A stretch of DNA of 64,000 bases, taken from NCBI GenBank assembly GCA_030765055.1, contig CM060955.1, positions 103,464,201 to 103,528,200 on the forward strand. The letters are read 5' to 3'. The DNA is from Mantis religiosa. Taxonomy: Eukaryota; Arthropoda; Insecta; Mantodea; Mantidae. Shown here in pieces: positions 21,110 through 31,792 of the stretch. The notes below the pieces were generated by a model. That model was not told the origin of the DNA and did no database searches. It was given only the letters and a program-made list of their open reading frames with translations. Each line of letters begins with the position of its first letter. Within the stretch, counting starts at the first letter, position 1. Position numbers and translations under genes: made by a program.

Positions 21110-24100
21110 ACCACAAAGACCCAAATAAAAAACACGTTTCTTCAACTGTGAAAGTTAACCCACGGTCTAACTAATAATGAATATGTGTAACTGTGAGATA
21201 TTTTTGGAGATACAGGCAAAATGCGGATGTCTAAACACTGTGAACAAATTACACACTGATCAAAATGTTTCTCGATGTCAAGGAAAACAAAGCTGTAAGT
21301 GAAGAGTGCAAATGGATGTCGAATTGTTCTCATATCCTTCTTTCTGTATAAGTTTTCTTCTGATAGCTTATATCATAGATAAGAAACAGGTAAAAATAAA
21401 GAATTCAAAATGTATAAATTGTCTTAGAATATTAACAACATCTAAATATTCTACGACATACATACACAAAATCATTTTATTCTGCTTGCTATGTCTCACT
21501 TTTCTAGGGCTGTATTGTAATTATTCCTACTTGCATAGTAAATTTATTCTTAACATTTCTATCATTAATTTTTGTGTAATTTTAATAAGTACTAAAACAT
21601 AAGCAAAACGTTAAGCAGTATGTGTACATGTGATCCTTACTAAATTTTTCAATGTAAAGTTCAACGCAATAATCATAAATTGCACTTACGAGATATATCT
21701 AGAATATTTCTTTTAATGATATATTAATTTAGAATTGCAGTTATGTTTAGTTACACATTCATAGGCTCAAATATTAAGCTAATATTCTAAATACCACACA
21801 TTTCTCAACTGTTTGGTTCTAGTAGCCTATATAGTTAAATATTTGGTCCACTGTCCATTTTTTAAGGAGAGTCGTGATCATAAACCGCCTACATGCACGT
21901 TACGAATATCCAATTGCCAACTGGACTGTCTCTACATCGTTCCTCCAACTCCTGTCTTTCCCCCCTTTCTTTTTTAACTGCTTTTCGTGGGCCATAAAAC
22001 GGAACAGCGTTTGCAGTTGATATCTGTAGGGATTTGTTTTACAGTCTTTTCAGAAAGCTCGTGGAAGCCATTTATGGCTCTTCTATATATGTGTATGTAC
22101 ATATTGGGAACCCAGCAACTGTTGTTTCGTTATATGAGACAAAATAAGATTTGCTGCTTTCTTAATAGTAAGTAATTGGACCTGCATTCCGTGTTTATCC
22201 TTCTATAGAAGTTGATGTACTGTATGTACAAATAAAGCAGTTGTGTTTGCTGAAACTGTGATCATTTATTTTGTTTCGTTGGCTAGATGGAAACTGCCTA
22301 ACCACAGACAGACACCGGCGGTTGGTCAGTTGTCATTATGCCTCAACAAGCAGATATCTGCCACTCTGTAATGATCTGTCATTGTGTATCTGAACATACA
22401 CGCCGCTCTTTCGCTACTTACAGGTTATAAACATCAAGAACATTTAATTTAAATTACGTTTATTTTTATCTTGACTGTGTATTAAGCACACACACTTGCA
22501 AAATTAGACAAATTCACAATATCAAATATCATGGCTTCACATACAGCATATGATCAAATTACAGGCATATTTTACATCTTTTACTTCGTATAGGTGGAGA
22601 ATCCACTGCATACCTAAAAGAGATATGGAGAACGTAATACAAAAATGAAAAGTCACGTTATTACTAAACTCTGTGTTTAAGTTGAACAACTTTCGAGGAT
22701 ATGACATGAATATCACGAGAAGCTCCTTAAACCAAATAACCTTTAATTGGAATATTTCCTAAAATGTTCTCTACTTGCTCAAAATTCCCTCTAAAGGTAC
22801 TGACTGAAATACCCTTCTAAATATAAAATTTGAATGATAAATTAAACATCTTGACTATTTTGGAATATCATGTAGTCCTCTAAATTCTGCATGACTTTTG
22901 CATAACTGCTAAATCTTAAGACATAGGCAAAATCTTTATATACAAAAAATGTAGAGAACTTTGCAAATATTTGCAAAATTAGACAGAACAATGAGTGTTT
23001 GTAAGGTTAGTCTGTACAGTACAAATAATAAGAGTGCAGCACATCGTTTTGTATAGTACTTCAAGTCATATTGATCTTTGTCTTCATTTATAGTTTTGAA
23101 AACCTGCTCCGTATGATTCAGTTTATAAATTAAAAATTAAATTCTTGAAGGTATACAGAGGAACTTTAGATATAAGTGCATAATTATCTCACTTCTGTAG
23201 TAGGAAGTAAATGCAAAGTTCGTGAACTCAATTATGCTTTAAAAGTATTAAAAAAACAGTGTTACCAAATGCATTCATAGACCGCCTTCTGAGAACTTAC
23301 GTCACTCATACTTCTATGCATCCTGATTGCCGTTGTTCCTATATAGACCTATTTGGCTTTTAAACTAACTGTGTAAGAAAGTTTCAACTTTAAACAAATG
23401 ATGATACGTCTTACATTGTTGGCATGCAATGGATATTAATGAATTAAGTATGGCTGCTATGTAATAACATATACCTATCAGAACTTTTAAAATTTATTCA
23501 ATAAACCATTAAAGTGAAGCTGAAATTACACTTAAAGTTTATTTTATGAGCTACATACATCGTACGAGCTACATATGATGGTTCTACATATTTCATATCT
23601 GGTTTTACATATTTTATGTGCTTTAGCTTGTCTTTGCGCTTTCTTCGGTTGCACTTCTGCAGGACATTATATATAGTTGCAACCAGGGTTGTAAGAGAGA
23701 TGAAGAACTTACTATCCTAAGCCACAACTTGGGACGTAGCTATTTGTACGATGGGAAAATTTGATGATAGAGCTAATTGGTCGGAGTTGAGGACATGCGA
23801 AGGGTTAGAGATAACATCTAGTGTCAAACCAAATTAACAAATGTATTCTATAATTTGATAGAGAAGAACTAGGCACTCCCTCATCTTGAAGTGATCAGAG
23901 GTGCAATTGAAATATTATACAAATTATAACATAATGAACTATACCTCTGGTTCAGGGTTGCGTAGCTGTCTGAATGAACAATTATATAAGGGTGTAGTCC
24001 AGTGTTGATAGTCTTCCGGCTTCGGGTGAAGCACACAACAAAAGACTTCTGTGATCAGACCTAACAGACCTAAGCCGCCGACTTAATAATGAATCATCTA

Positions 24101-24335
24101 ATCCATCATCATCCCGCGTACCGACTTATATCAATTAAATAGGGATCCCGCCAAAATGGCCGCCAATTCTTAAGTCAGCGTTTCTCATCATCGTGGGGTA
24201 CTTTTGGTGCCAAATTCCTACTTCCTGCTTCTAAATTCCTAGTATTGCACCATCCTGGGAAGTCATTGTTTACACTTTTCCTTTGTTTTGTTGAAAAATC
24301 AGGAAGTATCCAACAGTTCAATGACTCTATCCCTT
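21110..24335. other. long unassigned AT-rich stretch
   Basis: About 3.2 kb without a recognised gene or element. All open frames are short, AT-biased and lack family motifs. Confidence 0.45.
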
Positions 24336-24347
24336 CATCTAGCGAAG

Positions 24348-24582
24348 CTTTTTGTAATTTACGTCCTCCAACGTTGTCATATCGGACGATGAATGAAACG
24401 GATAAAATGCTGCTGGAATGAGTCCGGGGTCCATAGAGGTTAGAGTTACCTGACATTCGTCCTACAGGATAATGGAAAACCCCGGAAAAAGCCTTGTCCA
24501 GGTAACTCACCCTGACCGAGATTCGAACTCGGGACTTCTTGAACGTGAGGCAGACATGCTACCGCCACGCTACCAAGGCGGG
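24348..24582 (-). mobile_element. SINE-A, complete, with 12-bp target-site duplication
   Basis: A 235-base tRNA-derived element on the minus strand. The head has an A box within CCTTGGTAGCGTGGCGGTAG and a B box GAGTTCGAATCTCGG (complement near 24513-24527). The body holds GGTGAGTTACCTGGACAAGG, GACGAATGTCAGGTAACTC and GGACCCCGGACTCATT, ending TTACAAAAAG. The 12-base sequence CATCTAGCGAAG flanks it at 24336-24347 and 24583-24594, which fixes both ends. Other copies lie at 40.75 and 41.78 kb, with fragments at 21.0, 33.9 and 34.96 kb. Confidence 0.9.
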
Positions 24583-24969
24583 CATCTAGCGAAGTGAACC
24601 AACTGATTCACACAGACGTATTCAATACACTTTCTTTTCGACTATATTGCTCATTTAGTAAATTTACGTGCTTGCGCGATGTTCTACTCAGATCCGCTGA
24701 AAAGTAGTTTATTCAAGAACATGAATTTACGCTTTTTTATTTTTTATTTCAAGCTTTCATTCACTGCAATGGAACTATAGTAAAATTATAGCCTACCACT
24801 TCTGTTTTAATGTCCTTAGAAACGAATATTTTTCCATAATGTTGAGGATTTCATTGCTTTAAACTTTCTTCGGAGTTACTTGTGAGCACTTCTGGAAATG
24901 GTTACATTTCTTTTTCCTCGCAAACCAGGAACTTCTCATGCATTGTTTCTTCGATTCTTAGGAAGTACA

Positions 24970-25421
24970 TTTCTGATAGAGTCAATATGAAAAATTCAAT
25001 GTCATGGCCGGGATTTGAATCAGGGATCTTCTGGTTTCCGTCAAGTCGCTCTAACCTATTGAGCCACCATGGCCAACATGCTATCTTGTCATTAAATTTT
25101 ACTCGTATATTTTCCCGGTAGATCACTAGATCCGAGACGGAGCAACTTAACATCTTAAGTACTTGAATCCTAGGCTGCATCAATTAACTCTTATTATTTT
25201 ATTTAATTGATGGAAATTAATTATTTCTTCACACTAGCCGTATATAGACTAAAGTCTTTGATAGATAGAGTCAACATGAAAAATTCAATGCCATGCCAGG
25301 AGATCCGTGGTTCAAATCCCGGCCATGGCATTGAATTTTTCATGTTGACCCTATCTATCAAAGACCTTAGCCTGTATACGGCTGGTGTAAAGAAATGATT
25401 AATTTCCATCAGTTAACTAAA
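24970..25421. mobile_element. SINE-C tRNA-like repeats: one unit plus a hairpin copy
   Basis: One unit carries a tRNA-like domain on the minus strand at 25002-25073. About 289 bases on, a second unit forms a long hairpin at 25203-25419: arms of roughly 90 bases (containing GATAGAGTCAACATGAAAAA) around a loop of about 28 bases that keeps only the B box TGGTTCAAATCCCGG. Related units sit at 42.7-43.46 kb. The outer boundary shows TTAATTGATGGAAATTAAT on both sides, so the hairpin copy looks like an inverted-repeat mobile unit. Confidence 0.7.
25002..25073 (-). ncRNA. tRNA-like domain of SINE-C
   Basis: On the minus strand the 5' end GCCATGG can pair with CCATGAC at the 3' end (CCATGGC in sister copies). 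GGCTCAATAGG serves as A box, GCTC/GAGC as D stem and GATTCAAATCC as B box. In sister copies the anticodon arm reads CTGG-ACGGAAA-CCAG. This is a nearly complete cloverleaf, but it is embedded in a repeated unit, has no long variable arm despite a GGA serine anticodon, and is mutated here. It is SINE-derived and not a tRNA gene. Confidence 0.6.
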
Positions 25422-25852
25422 AAAAGTAAATTTCTACTTACATTACTTATCTCCTCCATGATGGTAGTAGGCATGGAATTTAATTACATAACTTCAAATT
25501 CGCTAATAAACATATTCGTTACATCTCCATTCTCATAAAATCAATACCTGAGATTTTGAATCGATATATAATTGTTATCAAAGCACATCGAAAATCCTAC
25601 GGAGTAATTAATTTATCACATTATTTACTTTCGTATGCATACAAATATTAATTCTTTATTATATGTGTATCTTAATGTCGCAAAAATCTGCTAGTCAACA
25701 TGGAATTTATGATTCCGATATATATATAGAAGAGTTACAGGTTAATGTGAATATTTATTATTAATATTACATTGGTTACCTTTAAACTTATTAATTTTAA
25801 AAGGAGAGTTTGTTTTAATTTGATTTTAGTTACTTAAGTAGTTTAAATTAAA

Positions 25853-25945
25853 ATATTCCATCCTAATGAATTTGGTTCTTTTATAGGTCTATGTCTAATT
25901 ATTCAAATTATAACAGGATTATTTTTAGCTATACATTATCCCATA
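25853..25945 (+). pseudogene. mitochondrial cytochrome b fragment (NUMT)
   Basis: The plus strand reads in one frame as FGSFIGLCLIIQIITGLFLA, then IHY, which is the conserved N-terminal part of cytochrome b (first transmembrane helix). The nucleotide style is that of insect mtDNA, with TTTTTAGC and AAATTATAAC AT-rich codons. Only about 70-90 bases match; sequence on both sides is unlike mtDNA protein genes, though the AT-rich 80 bases upstream could also be mitochondrial. A nuclear insertion is the simplest reading. Confidence 0.75.
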
Positions 25946-26949
25946 TAATGATTTTATATATATTGGTTAGCTCAAACTATTGTAAGCAGTAATGTTTACT
26001 GTATTGCTGTTTATTGACATTGTTGCTGCATGACAAGGTTCGGAGAGGGAACTTAGTACCTCGAACTATAAAACATTTTGTGTCTAAGCCCATGGTTTGA
26101 CGTCCCCCACGAGAGAAGTGAAAGAATTCTAAAGGTATGTAACAGCTGTAGATTTAAACTTCCAGGCGCCGGTTCGTACAACTGCTTACCCCCTCCACGA
26201 GATTGCACATTCTCTGCAGGGCTCTGTACTCAAGTGACTGACCCGATCCGGAGAATGAGGAATTAACCAATGAAAATCCCCTCGCATGCACGGTGAAATC
26301 CCAAATTAAGACGTATCACCATCCGTTTAAAGCTGAAACTTTGGTTTCAAAGCCAAATCCCTACCCTTCTGGTTTAAAAATTCAAGTAAATACAAAGCAG
26401 GAGAAGCTTGCCAATCCAGCAGTAAAATTTGATCACACTGTACCCATTTACTTACAATAAAACATTATAACACGAATTTTTTGCATCCAAAATTTTCACT
26501 TTTGCAGTTATTACATCTTAAAAGCAGAAGCTGCTTGTGGCATGAATTCTCGTGCTAGGAGAGGTTATTCATTTGGTTAGTCATTTGGCGGTGGATAGTT
26601 TGGAATGCGTTTTAAACATCCATATGAAATGTATCGCTTTGACATAAATTCCAGTGTCTGGATCCCGGAAACGATGGTTTTACTTCAACCACTAGCTTAT
26701 CATTTATATTGTAGATTAGATTCTCGGGTTAAAATTTCATATATGACACGGCCTAACCGACTTATTTATTTAGTGATATCACTGAATGATACAGGCTGTA
26801 ATCTTTGTGGAAAATATCCAAAAGTTTTTAGGAATATTCAACTTAAATTTGAATAAAAATTTGAATATTCAAAAATAAGATAGGTATCAGGGGACTCTAT
26901 TCCTCCCATTCTTGTTTGTGTCAGAAGTGATATTTTAAGTGGTGCAACA

Positions 26950-26952
<3 letters not shown>
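25946..26952. other. unassigned sequence
   Basis: 26035-26105 resembles 8880-8985 and may be a shared old repeat. Nothing else is supportable. Confidence 0.35.

Positions 26953-27007
<55 letters not shown>
26953..27007. repeat. (A)55 homopolymer
   Basis: An uninterrupted run of 55 adenines directly 5' of the LINE RNase H remnant. It could be the poly(A) tail of an upstream retrotransposed sequence, or a collapsed or expanded assembly stretch. Confidence 0.95.
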
Positions 27008-27008
<1 letters not shown>

Positions 27009-28040
27009 GGGAGAAAAGATTACTACAACCAATCAAGATCAAAACACAAACAACTTTCCTACACAAAGTTACGGAATTAAAAACAGATCTGAATCTTCCT
27101 AATAATAAAGAAAACATTTTAATCAAGGAAAACCCACTGACGTTTGAACCAAATATTCAATTAGATTTAGAACAAATAGCCATAAAATCTGAAACTTCCA
27201 AACCTGTACTAAAAGCACTAGCATTATAAACTGTGAACAATAGATACCCACCTGAAGAATGGTTACATATCTACACAGATGTATCTAACTTGGATAACAA
27301 CTCAGGAGCAGGGATTAAGTTGCACTGTTCTCATTCTATCAACCAGCAGGATACCACACAACAAATTTTGATGCAGAAGTAACGGCTATTCATATTTCAC
27401 TCCAACACCTTCTATACAGAATAGATAAATTCAAAAATGCTGTCATACTTTCTGGTTCTAAAGCAGCATTATGTGCAATAAGTTCATATTAAATGAGGTC
27501 AATCCAAAATAAATGATATCACAAAATGATCCAACTTCAAAAACTACAGAAATGAATTATGTTACAGTGGATACCTGCATATTGTGGAATTGCTGGTAAT
27601 GAATCAGCTGATTTTCTTGCCAAAAATGTGCAAATTTAATTCAGATCAAAAGTAAAAACTTAACCTTTACATCCATAAAAAGATTAATTAAAAAAATATA
27701 AAAACAAACAGAACTAATCAATATCTTACAAAGCCAAAGATAAAGGTGGAACATTTTAATTAAAAATCCAGAAATTATTCCACAAATCCCACGTAAAGCT
27801 GCAGTAGCAAATTTTAGATTACTTACGCAACATGATTATTTGGCCAAACACTTACACAGAATAGAAATTTATACAAGTCCAAATTGTCCTCTGTGCAACA
27901 AAGAAGAGGAAATGACTGAACAACATATCGTATTTTAACCTGTGAAGTCCTACCTGCCGGATCCACTACACAAAAATATTGGAGGGCAAGAGAGCGAATG
28001 GCTTCATTGTCAAAGCCTAGCATTTGAAAACAACAACACA
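27009..28040 (+). pseudogene. LINE ORF2 fragment: RNase H domain and C-terminal finger
   Basis: The plus strand reads with several frameshifts as the 3' end of a non-LTR retrotransposon ORF2. NPLTFEPNIQLDLEQ precedes the RNase H domain: EEWLHIYTDVSNLDNNSGAG (first catalytic Asp) near 27255-27320, FDAEVTAIH (Glu) near 27371-27397, a degenerate ILSDSKAAL-like Asp motif near 27450, and LQWIPAYCGIAGNESADFLA (last Asp) near 27560-27625. The C-terminal part has FRLLTQHDYLAKHLHRI and CPLCNKEEEMTEQHI, a zinc-finger-like tail. The reverse transcriptase is missing. The order and motifs fit RNase-H-bearing LINEs such as the Jockey/I group. Confidence 0.85.
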
Positions 28041-28475
28041 CTTATGTGTCTGTGCTATCCCAAGATTCATTTCACAATACTTATTTTGTAATTCAACAAA
28101 GAATGGGTTGTTTCATATTTTAATTATAAATAAATTTATTCCTTATTTATAGACTCCCTTTAACTGCTGCGGTGCTCAGCGTTCCAGTATAGCTATATTG
28201 GCCGTGAAGGAATTTTGCTCAGAGGCCTCTTTATCAGGCTAGAACCACTGATTTTACTTTACATCAAAAGGGAGGCCTACTAAGAAGTTCTACAACGAAA
28301 TATTCCATCAACATTTACCGGTTTGAGGTCATGGTCAGAGACTACATATTTTAACAGCGGGTAGCTGTATTATGCTTTTTATCCATTCTAAAGTCAACAG
28401 AAATAAAAGGACAATGGGAATGTATTATTAATATTCGGTTTCAACACATTCATTACGTTATTGTTCCTAAGCAAC
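28041..28475. other. unassigned AT-rich sequence
   Basis: No feature recognised between the LINE remnant and foldback element B. Confidence 0.4.
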
Positions 28476-28477
28476 AT

Positions 28478-29654
28478 TGTGATCCATATAAACCTGGACC
28501 ATTTCAATAGGTCATAACATTTGAACCAATAATAGGACACATGTGCATCTTTGGGAGAATATAATACACAATTGGGAGATTGCATTACACTATTTATATC
28601 TCAGAAAAATGTTGGAAGTATCCTCCACCAGCATGTATACATGTTTGCAGTCGTCTCACCATATTCTCTGAAGTTTTACGGAGAGTATCCTCGCAAATGT
28701 TACTATTTCGGTTCTACTGGATTCCTTGAGAACATCAATTGTCCATGGCCTATTCTAGTACGCTCTATTTTTTAGACATCCCCTAAGAAAAAATACGGCA
28801 AGGTTAGGCCAGGGGATCTGGAGGCCTACAGACCTTTTGATATCATTCGATTATTACAGAAACTGTACAAGCGAGGGTGTACAAGAATAGACCACGGACG
28901 ATTGTTGTTCTCAATGAATGTATTTGAACTGAAATAGTAACATTGGCGAGGATAGTCTCCGTAAAACTTCAGAGAATATGGTGAGACGAGTGCAAACAAC
29001 TGTATACTGTGTGTGACTTTGTGGGTTCGTAGAATTAAACGTCCAATTTGCCGAAATTCTAAATGTCCTTTATTTCCTTAGAAATACACTGTTCAATTCT
29101 CACGTAACAACATTACTTCACATATACAACACAATCTTCCAAGGTCGATGACGATAACAAACAGCGTTCAGTTTACAACAACAGATCTCGTTACAACAAC
29201 ACTCTCAGCTGTTCTCTGCTTATATCTCGCGACTCATTCTCGTTTTACAACGTCCGCTGGCGTGTCACTATCTCTTATATATCTCATTCATAAATTCTAG
29301 ATATTTCTAAAACGAACCAGAAACCGAATAATCTCTATCAGTCAAGAAGTCACTAGAAATTTCCATTTACCTTATCTTTGTCGGTAAGTCATGTCTCAGT
29401 GATACACTATCCGACTTTATCAGTTCCTTTGTGTAAACAAGCCAAGTTTACGCTCCGCGCGAACCTTTTATGTGTGATGCCATGACAATATGCTGGTGGA
29501 GGACACTTCCAACACTTTCTCTGAGATGTAAATAGTGTAATGTAATCTCCCAGTTGTGTATTATGTTCTCCCAAAGTTGCACGTGCGTCCTATTATTGTT
29601 TTAGAAGCTATGAACTATTCAAATGTTTCAGTTTAATATGCATCGCACTATAGA
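28478..29654. mobile_element. foldback element B of the DDE-transposon family
   Basis: The minus-oriented half (28478 to about 28877) begins with the terminus GTGATCCATATAAACCTG. From about 28878 the same sequence returns in plus orientation (ACCACGGACGATTG..GTTCTCAA, ..CGAGGATAGTCTCCGTAAAA) and runs to a complementary terminus near 29654 (GTTTAATATGCATCGCACTA). The plus half is split by a solo LTR at 29008-29486. The arms, about 390 bases, could form a long hairpin. Each arm encodes only the transposase C-terminus (MVRRVQT, DAGGGHFQH). Confidence 0.75.
29008..29486 (-). mobile_element. solo LTR related to the 29.8-kb Gypsy element
   Basis: It starts TGTGTGACTTTGTGGGTTCG, the same as the outer end of the nearby LTRs, and ends CATGAC, interrupting foldback element B. 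On the minus strand it has a TATATAAGAG promoter motif and AATAAAGGACATTT near the end. The flanks TATAC and AATAT are similar but not identical, so the duplication has decayed or the ends shifted. Sequence divergence from the 29.8-kb LTRs is high, so this is an older relative. Confidence 0.75.
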
Positions 29655-29803
29655 AAGACGCAGTTATCCACGATTTTATATATCATAACAACTGCAATGT
29701 TAGGTTTGATTAAAAGAAATTAAAATCCTCTAAAAATGAAGCACAAAACAAAACTTATCATAGATGTTCCATTCCTCTAATTTGTTTATGCTTTTAAGAA
29801 TAC

Positions 29804-30285
29804 TGTGACTTTGTGGGCTCGTGAAATGAAAAGTCCAATTACACAAACTCAACAATGTTCTTTATTTCCACCGACTTACAGTTTAACACTTGCCAATTAC
29901 ACAGAATTACGTACTGCACACAATTACAATTCACCAGTTCGTCCGTTAAAGTTACACTTGCACTCGCGATTACGTAAACTCCGATGCACATACACAGTCT
30001 CCTCGTCCTTACACTAGCACTGAACTCTTACGCTGATTGACAAGAACTCTGACTCACTCACTCCTCTTGCACGACTTGTTGCTTATATAGGATCCGCTTG
30101 CCGATCTGGAAGGTTCTCAATTAGGGGAAATATCCCGTAAGTTCGAGAACACAGGTGGAACAGAAAGAGACGTTTTTTGTCCCAGCCATCACTTCTTAAC
30201 GCTATAAGACAAACGAGGGGGCGGGGCGAACGTCGACCCTTCTCCTGCTTGCCAACTCTATAGGGTGTTCCGACGCTCGGGTGAC
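29804..30285 (-). repeat. 3' LTR of the Gypsy element
   Basis: Nearly identical to the 5' LTR apart from the 11-base indel and scattered substitutions. The fused ORF runs about 200 bases into it before stopping. Confidence 0.9.
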
Positions 30286-31789
30286 GCTGCTCCCTCCTCA
30301 AAGCTGGTCGTCCCGAACAGCACCATCGTAGCGTACCAGGCGGTCCAGGTGTACCACCAGCATCTGCTCGGAGTCTCAGCCAGAAGTAGCGCTGCCGAAG
30401 TTTGTCAATCGTTCGGTTCGCTCCCAGGTGTCCTGAAGTACCGGCGTGCACTTCCTCCAGGAATTCCGGGACCTTACTCCGGGGAAGTACCAACTGCTCT
30501 CTCTGTGTCTTCCCATCGGGTGACTCCCATACCCGGAACAGCACGCCCTCTCTGGTCTTCAACGAGTCCCATTGGGCCCAATACGACTTGTAGGTGGCGC
30601 TCCTCGGTGCGATGTCTTCCCAGGTTGGTCTCGTCCCTGCCTCCACTTCCCTCAAGAGTGGCCCCAAGTCTGCGTCCGCCAGCTGCTCCCTCCTCAGGCC
30701 TGCGCTATCCCAGCCATCCGCAGGCACTGCCGTGACTACTCGGACTGCTGCGGCACGCTCCTTCTCCTCCATTCTCGTACACTGGCCGCACTCTACTGGA
30801 CAGGGTCTTCGGGACATGGCGTCTGCGTTACCGTGGCTCTTCCCTCTACGATGTTCCGAGGTGAAGTCGTACTCCTGCAGCCTCTGGACCCAACGTGCCG
30901 TCTGGCCTTCCAGGTTCTTAAAGCTCAATAGCCAGGTTAGGGCGGAATGGTCAGTCCTCAGGTGGAATGGCTGACCGTACAGGTGCTTATGGAAGTGCTC
31001 CAAGGTCTTTACTATCGCCAATAATTCTCGTCGGGTGACGCAGTAGTTCTTTTCTGCCTTGGATAGCGTCTTGCTGTAGTAGGCTATCAACCGCTCATGG
31101 CCGTCCTGGATCTGCGATAGGACACCTCCAATGCAATGGTCGCTAGCGTCGGTGTCCACAATGAAGGCGCCACCCGGTTGTGGGAAACCCAAAATTGGGG
31201 CACTGCACAGGGTCTGCTTTAGGTGCTGGAAAGCGTTTTCGGCGTCCTCTGTCCACACATAAGGCCGGTGTTCCTCCGTCAGGCGGGTGAGGGGTTTTGC
31301 AATGTTGTCGGCCTTTTCCTCTAAATCATTAAGGCGGTCGTCTACATGACCCATCCGCTTGCCCAGATTCGTGACGTCATCCCTCACGCCAGCCAACCGT
31401 TCCTCAAACTTGGCGGCGAGGACCTCGTTCGCCTTCCTCATCTCCGTTGTCAGTTCGGCCATCTTTGCGGTCATTGTCGTGGCCAAGTTGTTGTTTGCCG
31501 TTTCCATCTTCGCTGTTAATTCGGCCTTCATTTCCTCCATCTTCCCGGTGATGTTGTCGTTGGCCGTCTTCATTTGTTTCAACTCGGCGGTGAGGTTGTT
31601 GTTTGCCGCTTCTGTTTTTGTTGTTAACTCGTTCATCTTCGCGTCCATTTTCTCGGTGATGTTGTCGTTTGCCGTCTTCATTTCCGATGTCAGTTCGGCC
31701 TTCATTTCCATCATCTTCTCCAAAATCTTTTCCAATGCCGCGTCCATGGTTGTAATGTTCGGTGATGTTGTTTTCCCGCTTCCTGACAC
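30083..31789 (-). CDS. fused Gag-RNase H-integrase remnant ORF, 568 aa
   Basis: One open frame on the minus strand. Residues 1-155 or so are a coiled coil with repeats containing MKTANDNIT and MKAELT, followed by DDRLNDLEEKADN: the N-terminal part of Gag. At about residue 160 it changes without frame loss to the pol segment IAKPLTRL and YVWTEDAENAFQHLKQ, which normally ends the reverse transcriptase. RNase H follows with all four acidic sites: DTDASDHCIGG, RRELLAI, LRTDHSALTW and NADAMSRR. Then comes the integrase zinc-binding start HAGTSGHLGANRTI, whose cysteine pair is lost where a second deletion joins the end of pol in a different frame. The last 67 or so residues are read from the LTR. 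It cannot support its own retrotransposition. Confidence 0.85.
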   Translation of the reverse strand: MSGSGKTTSPNITTMDAALEKILEKMMEMKAELTSEMKTANDNITEKMDAKMNELTTKTEAANNNLTAELKQMKTANDNITGKMEEMKAELTAKMETANNNLATTMTAKMAELTTEMRKANEVLAAKFEERLAGVRDDVTNLGKRMGHVDDRLNDLEEKADNIAKPLTRLTEEHRPYVWTEDAENAFQHLKQTLCSAPILGFPQPGGAFIVDTDASDHCIGGVLSQIQDGHERLIAYYSKTLSKAEKNYCVTRRELLAIVKTLEHFHKHLYGQPFHLRTDHSALTWLLSFKNLEGQTARWVQRLQEYDFTSEHRRGKSHGNADAMSRRPCPVECGQCTRMEEKERAAAVRVVTAVPADGWDSAGLRREQLADADLGPLLREVEAGTRPTWEDIAPRSATYKSYWAQWDSLKTREGVLFRVWESPDGKTQREQLVLPRSKVPEFLEEVHAGTSGHLGANRTIDKLRQRYFWLRLRADAGGTPGPPGTLRWCCSGRPALRREQRHPSVGTPYRVGKQEKGRRSPRPLVCLIALRSDGWDKKRLFLFHLCSRTYGIFPLIENLPDRQADPI

Positions 31790-31792
31790 CAG

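Noticed and set aside
25002..25073. tRNA-Ser (GGA) gene
   Set aside because: The cloverleaf is nearly complete in sister copies, but serine tRNAs need a long variable arm, and the sequence is part of a repeated, partly inverted SINE unit.
30265..31100. Plus-strand frames of up to 156 codons and a 215-codon frame at 31359-32006
   Set aside because: Antisense shadows of the GC-rich Gypsy ORF and its LTR. The minus strand carries the recognisable Gag, RNase H and integrase motifs.
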